From Pseudoalteromonas prydzensis (GTDB taxonomy: Bacteria; Pseudomonadota; Gammaproteobacteria; Enterobacterales; Alteromonadaceae): a stretch of DNA of 64,000 bases. Shown here in pieces: positions 43,412 to 51,350 of the stretch (position 1 is its first letter; the number at the start of each line of letters is the position of its first letter). Made by a program: the position numbers and the translations under genes. The DNA lies in contig NZ_DRGM01000079.1 in assembly GCF_011050055.1 (NCBI RefSeq), forward strand, positions 1 through 64,000, given 5' to 3'. The notes under the pieces were generated by a model. That model ran no database searches. It was not told where the DNA came from and saw only the letters and a program-made list of their open reading frames with translations.

Positions 43412-44116
43412 ATGCATATTCACTTTATTCTCCATGAGCATTTTGAAGCGCCAGGTGCATACGAAACTTGGGCTAGAATGCATGGTTATAATATTAGCTA
43501 TTCTAAGGTGTATGAAGGTAGCCCTCTGTTAGATACGATTAAAGATATTGATATTTTAATAGTAATGGGTGGCCCCCAAAGTCCTAATACAACAATTGAT
43601 CAATGCCCTTATTTTGATGCAAAAGGTGAACAAGCCTTGATCTTAAAAGCGATTGTTGCTGGGAAAATTGTACTTGGCGTTTGTTTAGGAGCGCAGTTGA
43701 TTGGCGAAGCATTAGGTGCTCATTATGAACATAGTCCTGAGCGTGAGATTGGTAAATTTCCAATTACTTTAACACCAGCAGGTTTAGTGCATCCCTTGTT
43801 TGAGCACTTCGATAAAGTGTTAGAGGTAGGTCATTGGCACAATGATATGCCAGGGCTGACATCTGATGCAAAGATCATCGCATATAGCGAGGGCTGCCCA
43901 AGACAAATCGTTGCTTATAATGAGCGAGTATTTGGTTTTCAATGCCATATGGAGCTAACTAAAGAGGTTGTAGCCTTGCTAATTGAGCATGATGATCTTA
44001 GTGAAGCTGCAAAATATCGCTTTGTGGATGAGGCAGAAGTATTACTTGCTCATGACTATGATGTAATGAACCAAAAGCTCTATTTATTTTTAGATAAATT
44101 AGTAAATACCTATTAG
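43412..44116 (+). CDS. Class I glutamine amidotransferase-like protein
   Basis: A 234-residue stand-alone GATase of the GMP-synthase amidotransferase type. The nucleophile Cys is in GVCLGAQLIGEALG, the oxyanion segment is VMGGPQSPN, and the His-Glu pair lies in VFGFQCHMELT, so the triad is complete. Relatives include gamma-glutamyl hydrolases of polyamine or peptide breakdown and proteins of unknown role. There is no synthetase partner nearby. It is divergent from the AraC-cupin regulator. Confidence 0.85.
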   Translation: MHIHFILHEHFEAPGAYETWARMHGYNISYSKVYEGSPLLDTIKDIDILIVMGGPQSPNTTIDQCPYFDAKGEQALILKAIVAGKIVLGVCLGAQLIGEALGAHYEHSPEREIGKFPITLTPAGLVHPLFEHFDKVLEVGHWHNDMPGLTSDAKIIAYSEGCPRQIVAYNERVFGFQCHMELTKEVVALLIEHDDLSEAAKYRFVDEAEVLLAHDYDVMNQKLYLFLDKLVNTY

Positions 44117-44479
44117 CTCAAAAGTATGTGCCGCGTATTGCCTGTTTCTATCAGTTTTCTCTAAGCTGAAGTAAGATAGAGTTACTTTAACCGTCGTGCT
44201 ATGGTTTTTATTTAGCTAAATCAATGAACAACATCGCTTTGTTCTAACTAGTGGGCCGAATATTTTCACCTAAAGCCATATTTAAAATCACTAATCTCTA
44301 CTTAACGGGCAATAAATACGCTAAAAATATAGGCTTTTCGTCATGGCTACAATGTATATATGGCGGTGCAAGTCCAGCAAAATGCTTTATTTGAAGTACC
44401 TAAAATAAGTCCTAAACTAATAAGGAAGTCAGCCGATACAGAAATACTTGAATGCAGAACAACTAAAAAAGGAACTTTT
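44117..44479. other. Intergenic gap carrying a duplicated helicase leader
   Basis: The first 165 bases show nothing I can name. From 44282 the sequence is a copy of the DEAD-box gene leader, listed separately. From 44327 to 44479 the sequence leads into the unknown gene at 44480, with ribosome site AAAAGGAA just before it. Confidence 0.6.
44282..44326 (+). repeat. 45-bp direct repeat, left copy
   Basis: Forty-five bases beginning TTAAAATCACTAATCTCTAC and ending ATAAATACGCTAAAA are identical to 45161-45205, the leader just before the DEAD-box helicase gene. The two copies bracket a segment of about 880 bp that holds one unknown gene. A more diverged copy lies at 32764. Confidence 0.9.
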
Positions 44480-45082
44480 ATGACAATCAATTTTAATATC
44501 CATCAAGCGGTAAGTCTTACTACTACAAATCAACCCAAAGCGCCGATAGCTCCTCAGCAGCAAGTGATAGATGCTAAAAAAGAGGTAGAGGCAGAACCAG
44601 AAGCGATTGCTGCATTTACTGGCGAAGCACAAAAAAGCTCACCCTATAGTGCGCTGCTTAATCCTGAAGGCTTTGATTTTAGTAATATGTCGATCAATGA
44701 ATTCAAAGGGATAGTCGATGCAGTAAGAAAGCTTGAGTCGGATACACAAAGAGCAAGTGGTAACACAGAAAGCCTCAGAGGAACATTTTGGGATGATGTT
44801 ATGGGTGTAAAGGGTCCATTAGATAATATTGATTTTGCAGAAAAGACTTTTTCTGCTGACGATAAAATTAATATTAATGCGTATTTTGAGTCTCGAGTCG
44901 ATGAAGCACAACAAATGCGAAAAGAGCACCCTCGCTCTTTTAGTAAAGTTGTTGGATATGCGCAGTCTGCTTTATCAACGGTAGAAAAATTAACCTCAGA
45001 ATCTTTTATTAAAGAATATCAAGCAAAGGCCGTTGAGTTCTTAAAAAGTCAAGATACCCCATTGATAAAAACGCAGGCCTAG
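44480..45082 (+). CDS. Unknown 200-residue soluble protein
   Basis: I do not recognise this family. The ATG at 44480 is used because AAAAGGAA precedes it; an open frame extends upstream to 44360 without a ribosome site. The first 70 residues are low complexity, rich in Gln, Pro and Ala (TTTNQPKAPIAPQQQVIDAK). The rest is helical and charged (MSINEFKGIVDAVRKLESDT, RVDEAQQMRKEHPRSFSKVV). There is no signal peptide or TM helix. The gene sits alone between two identical 45-bp repeats of the helicase leader, which suggests it arrived as a small cassette. Confidence 0.6.
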   Translation: MTINFNIHQAVSLTTTNQPKAPIAPQQQVIDAKKEVEAEPEAIAAFTGEAQKSSPYSALLNPEGFDFSNMSINEFKGIVDAVRKLESDTQRASGNTESLRGTFWDDVMGVKGPLDNIDFAEKTFSADDKININAYFESRVDEAQQMRKEHPRSFSKVVGYAQSALSTVEKLTSESFIKEYQAKAVEFLKSQDTPLIKTQA

Positions 45083-45160
45083 TTAAACCTGCGCATCAAT
45101 AGATTAATTTTCGCGGTATTCGTAGCGCACACCACCACGCGTGCCATTACCTAAAACACA

Positions 45161-45205
45161 TTAAAATCACTAATCTCTACTTAACGGGCAATAAATACGC
45201 TAAAA
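45161..45205 (+). repeat. 45-bp direct repeat, right copy (native helicase leader)
   Basis: Identical to 44282-44326. It lies directly upstream of the intact DEAD-box gene and is presumably the original copy. On the minus strand, 45104 to about 45157 reads VLGNGTRGGVRYEYREN then a stop, a possible tail of another gene cut off by this repeat. Confidence 0.88.
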
Positions 45206-45241
45206 TTGCAGGCTATTTTTAGTAATGAGCCCGCACTTTTT

Positions 45242-46543
45242 ATGACCTCAGCCGCAAATCCTAGTACTTTCAACGAACTTGGCCTTATTCCAGAGCTATT
45301 AGCTCGTTTAACTGATTTGGAATACACCCAGCCTACGCCGATTCAGGCAAAAGCAATTCCGAGTGTATTAGCGGGTAATGATTTAATTGCAGGGGCGAAT
45401 ACCGGCTCAGGTAAAACAGCAACGTTTGCATTGCCTATATTACAAAAACTCTTTTTAGAGCAAGGGGCTAAAAGTACTACAAGCAAAGGTAACTATGTTA
45501 CTGGGCTTATTTTAGTGCCAACGCGAGAGCTGGCAACGCAGGTGGCTGATAGTGTTAAGTCGTATTCTGCAAATTTTAATGGCGCAATAAAAACCGTTGC
45601 GGTGTTTGGTGGGGTGTCGGTTAATACGCAAATGCAGGCATTACGTGGCGGCGCCGATATTATCGTGGCAACCCCTGGGCGGTTACTTGATTTGATTTCA
45701 AGTAATGCGATTAAGCTCGATAGAGTCAGCACCTTAGTGCTTGATGAAGCCGATCGCTTATTAAGCTTAGGCTTTACCGAAGAGTTGGCTAACTTATTAG
45801 CGCTTATGCCCGCTAAAAAGCAAACCATGTTGTTTTCTGCGACTTTCCCAGAGCAAGTTAAGCAATTAACCCAAGAGCTGTTAACTAATCCGGTTGAAAT
45901 ACAAGTTCAAAACAAAGACGAAAGCACTTTAGTACAGCGTGTGTTTACCGTAAATAAAGGTGAAAAAACCACGGTTTTAGCGCATTTAATTAAACAGCTG
46001 CAATGGCGCCAAGCGCTGATTTTTGTCAATGCTAAAAAAGACTGTGAGCACTTAGCCAGTAAGCTTGAAAAACGCGGCGTGAATGCGCAAGTATTCCATG
46101 GCGATAAAGGCCAAAGTGAACGTACTCGGGTCATCGAAAAGTTTAAAGCCGGTGAAATAGAAGTACTGATTGCCACCGATATTGCTGCCCGTGGTTTAGA
46201 TATTGCCAAACTACCGGTAGTGATTAACTTTAACTTACCACGCAGCTCTGCTGATTACATGCACCGTATTGGCCGAAGTGGCCGTGCCGGTGAAGTGGGC
46301 TTGGCGTTATCACTGATAGATTATGAAGACTTTCATCACTTTAGAATTATTGAGAAGAAAAACAAGCTACGCTTAGAGCGCGAAGAGGTGTCAGGTTTTG
46401 CCGTAAACCAAGCAAATCTAGATGCTACACAGGCACTTAAAAACGATAAACCCATGGCCAAACCTGAAGGCACAGGCAAGAAAAAGCAAAAAAATAAAGC
46501 TGATGTTGAAGATGTATGGAGCGGCTGGCGTAAAAGTAAGTAA
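45242..46543 (+). CDS. DEAD-box ATP-dependent RNA helicase (RhlE-like)
   Basis: A 433-residue helicase. The Q motif (TQPTPIQAKAIP), Walker A ANTGSGKTAT, DEAD box in VLDEADRLLSLG, SAT motif (LFSATFPEQV) and HRIGRSGRAG are all present. The basic C-terminal tail (KKKQKNKADVEDVWSGWRKS) is short. Role: RNA unwinding in ribosome assembly or mRNA turnover, as for the RhlE/SrmB-like group; the exact orthologue is not certain. The ATG at 45242 is preferred over an upstream in-frame alternative because conserved residues begin soon after it; the ribosome site is weak. Its leader and first codons are duplicated at 32764-32905. Confidence 0.9.
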   Translation: MTSAANPSTFNELGLIPELLARLTDLEYTQPTPIQAKAIPSVLAGNDLIAGANTGSGKTATFALPILQKLFLEQGAKSTTSKGNYVTGLILVPTRELATQVADSVKSYSANFNGAIKTVAVFGGVSVNTQMQALRGGADIIVATPGRLLDLISSNAIKLDRVSTLVLDEADRLLSLGFTEELANLLALMPAKKQTMLFSATFPEQVKQLTQELLTNPVEIQVQNKDESTLVQRVFTVNKGEKTTVLAHLIKQLQWRQALIFVNAKKDCEHLASKLEKRGVNAQVFHGDKGQSERTRVIEKFKAGEIEVLIATDIAARGLDIAKLPVVINFNLPRSSADYMHRIGRSGRAGEVGLALSLIDYEDFHHFRIIEKKNKLRLEREEVSGFAVNQANLDATQALKNDKPMAKPEGTGKKKQKNKADVEDVWSGWRKSK

Positions 46544-46557
46544 AAGTTGAGATGATA

Positions 46558-46585
46558 AAGCCGACATTTGTCGGCTTTATTGTTT
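46558..46585 (+). terminator. Rho-independent terminator after the helicase gene
   Basis: AAAGCCGACA-TT-TGTCGGCTTT followed by ATTGTTT, 15 bases after the helicase stop. Confidence 0.9.
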
Positions 46586-46612
46586 ATTAATCCTGAAATG
46601 CAGCCATTAAAA

Positions 46613-47492
46613 TTAAAGCGCTTCAATATCGCTTTTCCACTTTACTAGTGCTTTTATAAATTCGGGGCCAATACCGCAGCAGCCACCAATAATCGTTGCG
46701 CCAAGGCCGTGCCATTGTTTAGCAAATTCTACATATTCAGCAGGTGATAGGTCGCGGTACCCTTGCGAGCCTTCATTGGCTTTATAGTCACTGGTAATAG
46801 GGGCAAAGCCATTCGCAAGTGCCCCTAAATCAACGAGTTTGTTACAGTATTAGTGTCGCGTAGCGCTTGTTCAATAAGCTCAGGGATAGAGCTGTTGAAG
46901 AATACGCTCACTATATTATGTTCGAGCAATGCTAAGATAGCATCGGATACTAATTCACCAGAGCGCAGTGTCGCTTGCTCGGTTACTTCATCGCTAAGCG
47001 TAAATGCATAGTAGCAAGGCTTAGATGAATTTTTAGAATGCTTGCCATAACGTGTGCTTCTTCAATACTTGAAATGGTTTCACCAATCCAAACATCTACA
47101 TATTCATCTTGTGCTTTGTATAGGGTGTCTAAAATAGTAAATGCGCGTTCACTTTCAAAAAAATCAGGACGGTACTATCCAAATACGGGTGGTATGAACC
47201 CGCAACTAGCACGTTTTGTTTAGTGTTTTGAGCAGCCTCTTTTGCAATAACAGCAGTTTGCTGTGTAAGTGCAGCGCCTTGTGCTTGGTATAATGCTTCA
47301 CCTAAATGAAAGGGGGGGCACAGGCGTAGCTATTTACCGTAATAATTTCTGCTCCCACATTTATAAAGGCTTAATGTGCTTGAGTTACGTATTGCGGTGC
47401 TTCTATTAGGGCTTGTGCACTTGTGGAAACGGAGCGCCCTTGCGTTTAAGTTTACGGCCCATGCCGCCATCTAAAATTGTTAATTTGCTCAT
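46613..47492 (-). pseudogene. Broken homocysteine S-methyltransferase family gene
   Basis: On the minus strand an ATG at 47492 opens MSKLTILDGGMGRKLKRKGA, a good match to the start of homocysteine S-methyltransferases (MmuM-like), but the frame stops after 28 residues. Homology continues in other frames (ALIEAPQYVTQAH, FINVGAEIITVNSYA) with several frameshifts and stops, down to a final KSDIEAL and stop at 46613. The span of 880 bp equals an intact gene of about 300 codons, so decay is by small indels rather than deletion. A MetJ-box-like AGACGTAT just upstream (47502-47511) hints at former methionine control; that is weak. Confidence 0.8.
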
Positions 47493-47938
47493 TTTGGGCT
47501 TCTATACGTCTAAATGGTTAAAGCTATTCAAACATACTTTTTGATAATTCATAATGAAACTTCATCAGGTTTAACATGAAAAAAGTTCAATACATTTTTA
47601 ATGCGAGTACAAAAAATTAATTGTTCATGCTATGCACATATTAGTTATATCTTGGCACTTTAAATAAAGCCATACTTTAAATCTACTTTTGTTTATTTAT
47701 ATATTTTACAAACATGGAGTAGCCAATTAATCCTAATCACTTGTAGCACTGCCGTAAGAGTAAAAAAATAATTTATATTCATCAATATCTTACCTATCTC
47801 AAAAAGAAAATATCCTTGCTCTATTATCAGTAGTTGATAATATGCGTAAGACATGTATAAGCATACAGTTTTTTGATTGACTAAGCGCTGCTTTATACGC
47901 TCGTAGGAAACCTAGTGAGTAAACAATTTGAGTAAATA
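47493..47938. other. AT-rich region before the restriction island
   Basis: No gene, tRNA or strong terminator was seen in these 446 bases. They presumably hold the promoter of the winged-helix regulator and methyltransferase, but no confident -35/-10 pair stands out. Confidence 0.5.
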
Positions 47939-48271
47939 ATGAAAAACGTTAAACAATCGCGCTGTGTGATAGGTATTAAAGGTCAAACGCCCGATCCTGA
48001 TTACCCAGTTGATATTTGGTTCGACTCACTTAAATCGGTGGCTAGTGTGCTGTCGAAAGAAAACAAGCAATTGTTAAAAGTCATTGCTGAGCAGCAGCCT
48101 CAATCTGTTACTGAGCTGGCAGCGCTTACTGGGCGAGCAGTCAGTAATGTGTCGAGAACACTAAAAACATTGGGCAAGTACAACTTAGTTGAAATGCAAA
48201 GCACAAAATCCATGCTTCGCCCTAAAGTCATCCATCAAGAATTTATAGTAGTAGTCAATAATGATAAATAA
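47939..48271 (+). CDS. Winged-helix regulator of the restriction island
   Basis: A 110-residue protein. Its C-terminal two thirds form a winged helix-turn-helix of the MarR/ArsR type (LLKVIAEQQPQSVTELAALT, GRAVSNVSRTLKTLGKYNLV). The N-terminal YPVDIWFDSLKSVASVLSKE segment resembles HVO_A0114-type putative regulators. It overlaps the methyltransferase start by 11 bases, so they are coupled. It probably controls timing of methyltransferase and nuclease expression, as C proteins do, although it is not an XRE-type C protein. Confidence 0.78.
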   Translation: MKNVKQSRCVIGIKGQTPDPDYPVDIWFDSLKSVASVLSKENKQLLKVIAEQQPQSVTELAALTGRAVSNVSRTLKTLGKYNLVEMQSTKSMLRPKVIHQEFIVVVNNDK

Positions 48272-49286
48272 CACATCACCAATAAAACCTAGAACAATCT
48301 CTTTATTTTCTGGCTGTGGGGGCTTAGATCTTGGCTTTCATCAAGCGGGCTTTGATATTGTTTTTTCAAATGACATTGAGAAAACAGTTGAAGCAACCTA
48401 TCGGCATAATTTAGGTGAGATATTAATAAAAGACATTACGGAAGTTGATATAGATTCTGAAATTCCCAATGATATTGATGTGATACTTGCAGGTATACCT
48501 TGTCAGCCGTTTTCTAGTGCTGGAAATCGAAAAAGCATGGATGATCATCGTGGTGGTCTTTTTGAAAGTGTTATGAATATTGTCGATAAAAAAAAGCCGA
48601 AGGTTGTGCTTTTTGAAAACGTTCGAGGTTTTATTTCATCAAAAGATGATAAAGGTATGCCAATGCCCCAACGTATTGAAAATGAGTTATTTGAGCATGG
48701 TTATCGTACTTATTGGAAATTGCTCAAAGCGTCTGATTTTGAAGTTCCTCAAAATCGCCACAGGGTCATAATAATAGGAGTTAGAGATGACGTTAAAGGT
48801 GATTTTGTTTTCCCTTCTCCCATAAGTTCATCAGATTTAACGGTCAGTACAGTTATCAACAATAGCATATTGGATGATGAAAAATTTGAGGTTTGGGCCT
48901 TGTCACCACAGGCACAGCTTCTCTCATCGTATATCCCAGCTGGAGGTTCATGGAAAAATATTCCTGATGATGTTTTACCAGAACGATTGAAGCGTATTCG
49001 GAAAGAAATAAAAAGGTATCGTTCTCCTAATTTCTATCGAAAGTTCAATCTTGATGAAATAATGGGGACAATTACAGCGGCTGCTACACCTGAAAACTCT
49101 GGAATATTACACCCGCTTGAAAACAGAAGGTATTCTGTTAGAGAGATTGCTAGATTTCAATCATTTCCTGATGATTATAAATTTATAGGTGATAGCATTC
49201 CAAGTAAATACAAGATGATAGGAAATGCTGTTCCACCGAGGTTGGCTTATCACATAGCTAAGTGTGTTTTTGAGCAAGTATTTTAA
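48261..49286 (+). CDS. DNA cytosine-5 methyltransferase
   Basis: A 341-residue C5 methyltransferase with the motifs in order: motif I SLFSGCGGLDLGFHQAG, motif IV with catalytic Cys81 in AGIPCQPFSSAGNR, motif VI VLFENVRGF, motif VIII QNRHRVIIIGV and motifs IX-X IARFQSFPDDY and GNAVPPRLAYHIA. The target recognition region (about 190-270) gives no known specificity. It is followed 19 bases later by a McrB-like NTPase and then a nuclease, so its mark likely protects host DNA from that pair. Confidence 0.95.
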   Translation: MINNTSPIKPRTISLFSGCGGLDLGFHQAGFDIVFSNDIEKTVEATYRHNLGEILIKDITEVDIDSEIPNDIDVILAGIPCQPFSSAGNRKSMDDHRGGLFESVMNIVDKKKPKVVLFENVRGFISSKDDKGMPMPQRIENELFEHGYRTYWKLLKASDFEVPQNRHRVIIIGVRDDVKGDFVFPSPISSSDLTVSTVINNSILDDEKFEVWALSPQAQLLSSYIPAGGSWKNIPDDVLPERLKRIRKEIKRYRSPNFYRKFNLDEIMGTITAAATPENSGILHPLENRRYSVREIARFQSFPDDYKFIGDSIPSKYKMIGNAVPPRLAYHIAKCVFEQVF

Positions 49287-49304
49287 TTACAGAAGGATCT
49301 TTTT

Positions 49305-51314
49305 ATGGATTTATATTTATCACGAGATTTGCTTCTCTTGGCTGCAAATGATTTTAAGCTGTTGGCAAATGGTGAGGAAATTAAACAAGGAGTTACCCAA
49401 GATGTTAGCGCTATTAGACATTGCTTAGCATTATCTCGCCTGCTTAATAAAGAAGCGACAACTTCAGTAAAACTTAAACATAAAACAGATCCTTACTTGG
49501 ATGACTTTATTACCTATGTTGGTGATATTGTTAAGTTAGATCAGGATGGAAGCTACACAACCAACTTTATTAATGACATAAAGCAGAAATCTGACTTTGG
49601 CGTTGGCAGTAATTTATTAAGTGCTGGTGTGGCAACTCACTCCACCCAAAGTGTTCAAAATTACCCCAAAAAAGCCAATAAGGGTTTAATCGTAATTGAC
49701 GATTATGAATTCTCATTGGCCGATGATTATTTGAATAAATTAAAAGAAAGATATGATTTTCCTCGGGTCGGGTTTTCATTTTTAATTTGGTTGAATAGGT
49801 TTAATAAGTTTGATGAGAAAGATCGTGAACCAAGAGCTCTCTTTGATAAGCTTGTTGAGTATGTGAAGTGGGAATACCCAGCAGGTTTGGCTGATTTAAT
49901 AGCTTACTCAGATAGCAATGATTTTGTAGAATATTTAAAAAATTTGAGCTCTTTGTTATCTGAAAACGAAGTTGAGTTGGCATCGCTTTTTGAAGTAAAA
50001 CCACAAGCTAATGAAACTATACTGAGAAGCTCTAATTCAGGCTCTATTGCTATGCAATACAAACCATTCCTCCTTCTTGCTGGTATCTCTGGCACAGGTA
50101 AAACTCGTTTTGTGCGCAAGCAATCAGAAGCTTCCAAAAAGTTTGCTGAGACTTTCGGCTTAACTGTGAACAGGGACGATATATATTGTTTAACCTCGGT
50201 ACGCCCAGATTGGCATGAACCTAGTGACTTATTGGGGTATATTTCGCGGCTCACAAAAGATGGCAACGCTGAATATATCACTACCGATGTATTGGATTTT
50301 ATAGCTAAAGCATGGCGTGCAATTACTGATAGCGGTTTAAACCTTGAAGTTCAAGATAGTGAAGAGCTAGGCGAGCGCTTGGTTGTAACAGGTGAGCGTG
50401 ATGCTCTGGAACAGGTACTACCTTACTGGCTGTGCTTAGATGAAATGAACTTGGCACCCGTTGAGCAGTATTTTGCAGATTATTTGTCGGTACTTGAAAC
50501 TCGTGAATGGGCTTGGACGGATGACTGCTTTACCTACAGTAGTGATGCGTTATTAAAACCCGCCACCATTAAAGCTGTGGCTAATAAAGAAAAACTACGC
50601 AAGGCGTTAGGTTTTGGGAGTGCAAAATACGACGAGCTTTGGGTGCTTATTTGCCAATATGGTTTAGGTATTCCGTTTAACCTGCTAGTAGCGGGCACGG
50701 TGAATATGGATGAAACCACTCACGGCTTTTCGCGTAAGGTGATTGACCGTGCGCTGAGCTTTGATTTTGGAGAATTTTACCCTAATAACTTTAATGAGTT
50801 TGCCGATTTTGGAACCCAGAAAAGTTGCAATAAGCGCCTTAGCTATCCCATTTGGTCAAACGCCAGCAAAACGGACTTAGTCAATACTTGTGATGCTGAT
50901 GGCACTAAAACCATTTCGTTTTTATCGGCCGTTAACGCGGTGCTAAAGAACACGCCGTTTGAATTGGCGTTTCGTGCGCTAAATGAATTACTGCTTGCTG
51001 TTGTCAGCAGTCAACCACAAGATGACCTTACCCTAAAAGCAGTGTGGGATGATTTTATGATGTGTAAGGTGCTGCCGCGTATTGAAGGCGATGAAGATAA
51101 ATTAGTTGGGCATAACAAGAATAATATTTTAGAAGAGTTACTAAAAGTTTTAAAAGAGCAGTTGACTGGGGCTTGGGAAAATGGGCGACCAGATTTGTAT
51201 CGTGAAAAACTAGATCCAGAAGCTGGCACCATTACTGTGGATTGTCGTTCTAAGAAAAAACTAGATTGGATGAATAAGCAACTTATTCGTGGCTTTACAT
51301 CTTTTTGGCCTTAA
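49305..51314 (+). CDS. McrB-like AAA+ NTPase restriction subunit
   Basis: A 669-residue protein. Residues 1-240 form a variable region, probably DNA recognition. The AAA+ domain has Walker A AGISGTGKT (about 259-267), Walker B WLCLDEMNLAPVEQYFADYL (about 373-392) and a sensor segment NMDETTHGFSRKVIDRA (about 466), which corresponds to the GTPase signature region MNTADRS of McrB. McrB forms GTP-driven rings that activate the McrC nuclease. AGAAGGA precedes the ATG. It is cotranscribed with the methyltransferase and the DUF2357 nuclease. Whether it uses GTP or ATP is open, because the signature is not exact. Confidence 0.88.
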   Translation: MDLYLSRDLLLLAANDFKLLANGEEIKQGVTQDVSAIRHCLALSRLLNKEATTSVKLKHKTDPYLDDFITYVGDIVKLDQDGSYTTNFINDIKQKSDFGVGSNLLSAGVATHSTQSVQNYPKKANKGLIVIDDYEFSLADDYLNKLKERYDFPRVGFSFLIWLNRFNKFDEKDREPRALFDKLVEYVKWEYPAGLADLIAYSDSNDFVEYLKNLSSLLSENEVELASLFEVKPQANETILRSSNSGSIAMQYKPFLLLAGISGTGKTRFVRKQSEASKKFAETFGLTVNRDDIYCLTSVRPDWHEPSDLLGYISRLTKDGNAEYITTDVLDFIAKAWRAITDSGLNLEVQDSEELGERLVVTGERDALEQVLPYWLCLDEMNLAPVEQYFADYLSVLETREWAWTDDCFTYSSDALLKPATIKAVANKEKLRKALGFGSAKYDELWVLICQYGLGIPFNLLVAGTVNMDETTHGFSRKVIDRALSFDFGEFYPNNFNEFADFGTQKSCNKRLSYPIWSNASKTDLVNTCDADGTKTISFLSAVNAVLKNTPFELAFRALNELLLAVVSSQPQDDLTLKAVWDDFMMCKVLPRIEGDEDKLVGHNKNNILEELLKVLKEQLTGAWENGRPDLYREKLDPEAGTITVDCRSKKKLDWMNKQLIRGFTSFWP

Positions 51315-51350
51315 ATAAACGGAACTTTTAAACTTTGGCGGAAATGGAAC

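Noticed and set aside
45104..45157. Minus-strand VLGNGTRGGVRYEYREN followed by a stop, as a gene
   Set aside because: Too short to be more than a possible remnant; noted with the right 45-bp repeat instead of being called a gene.
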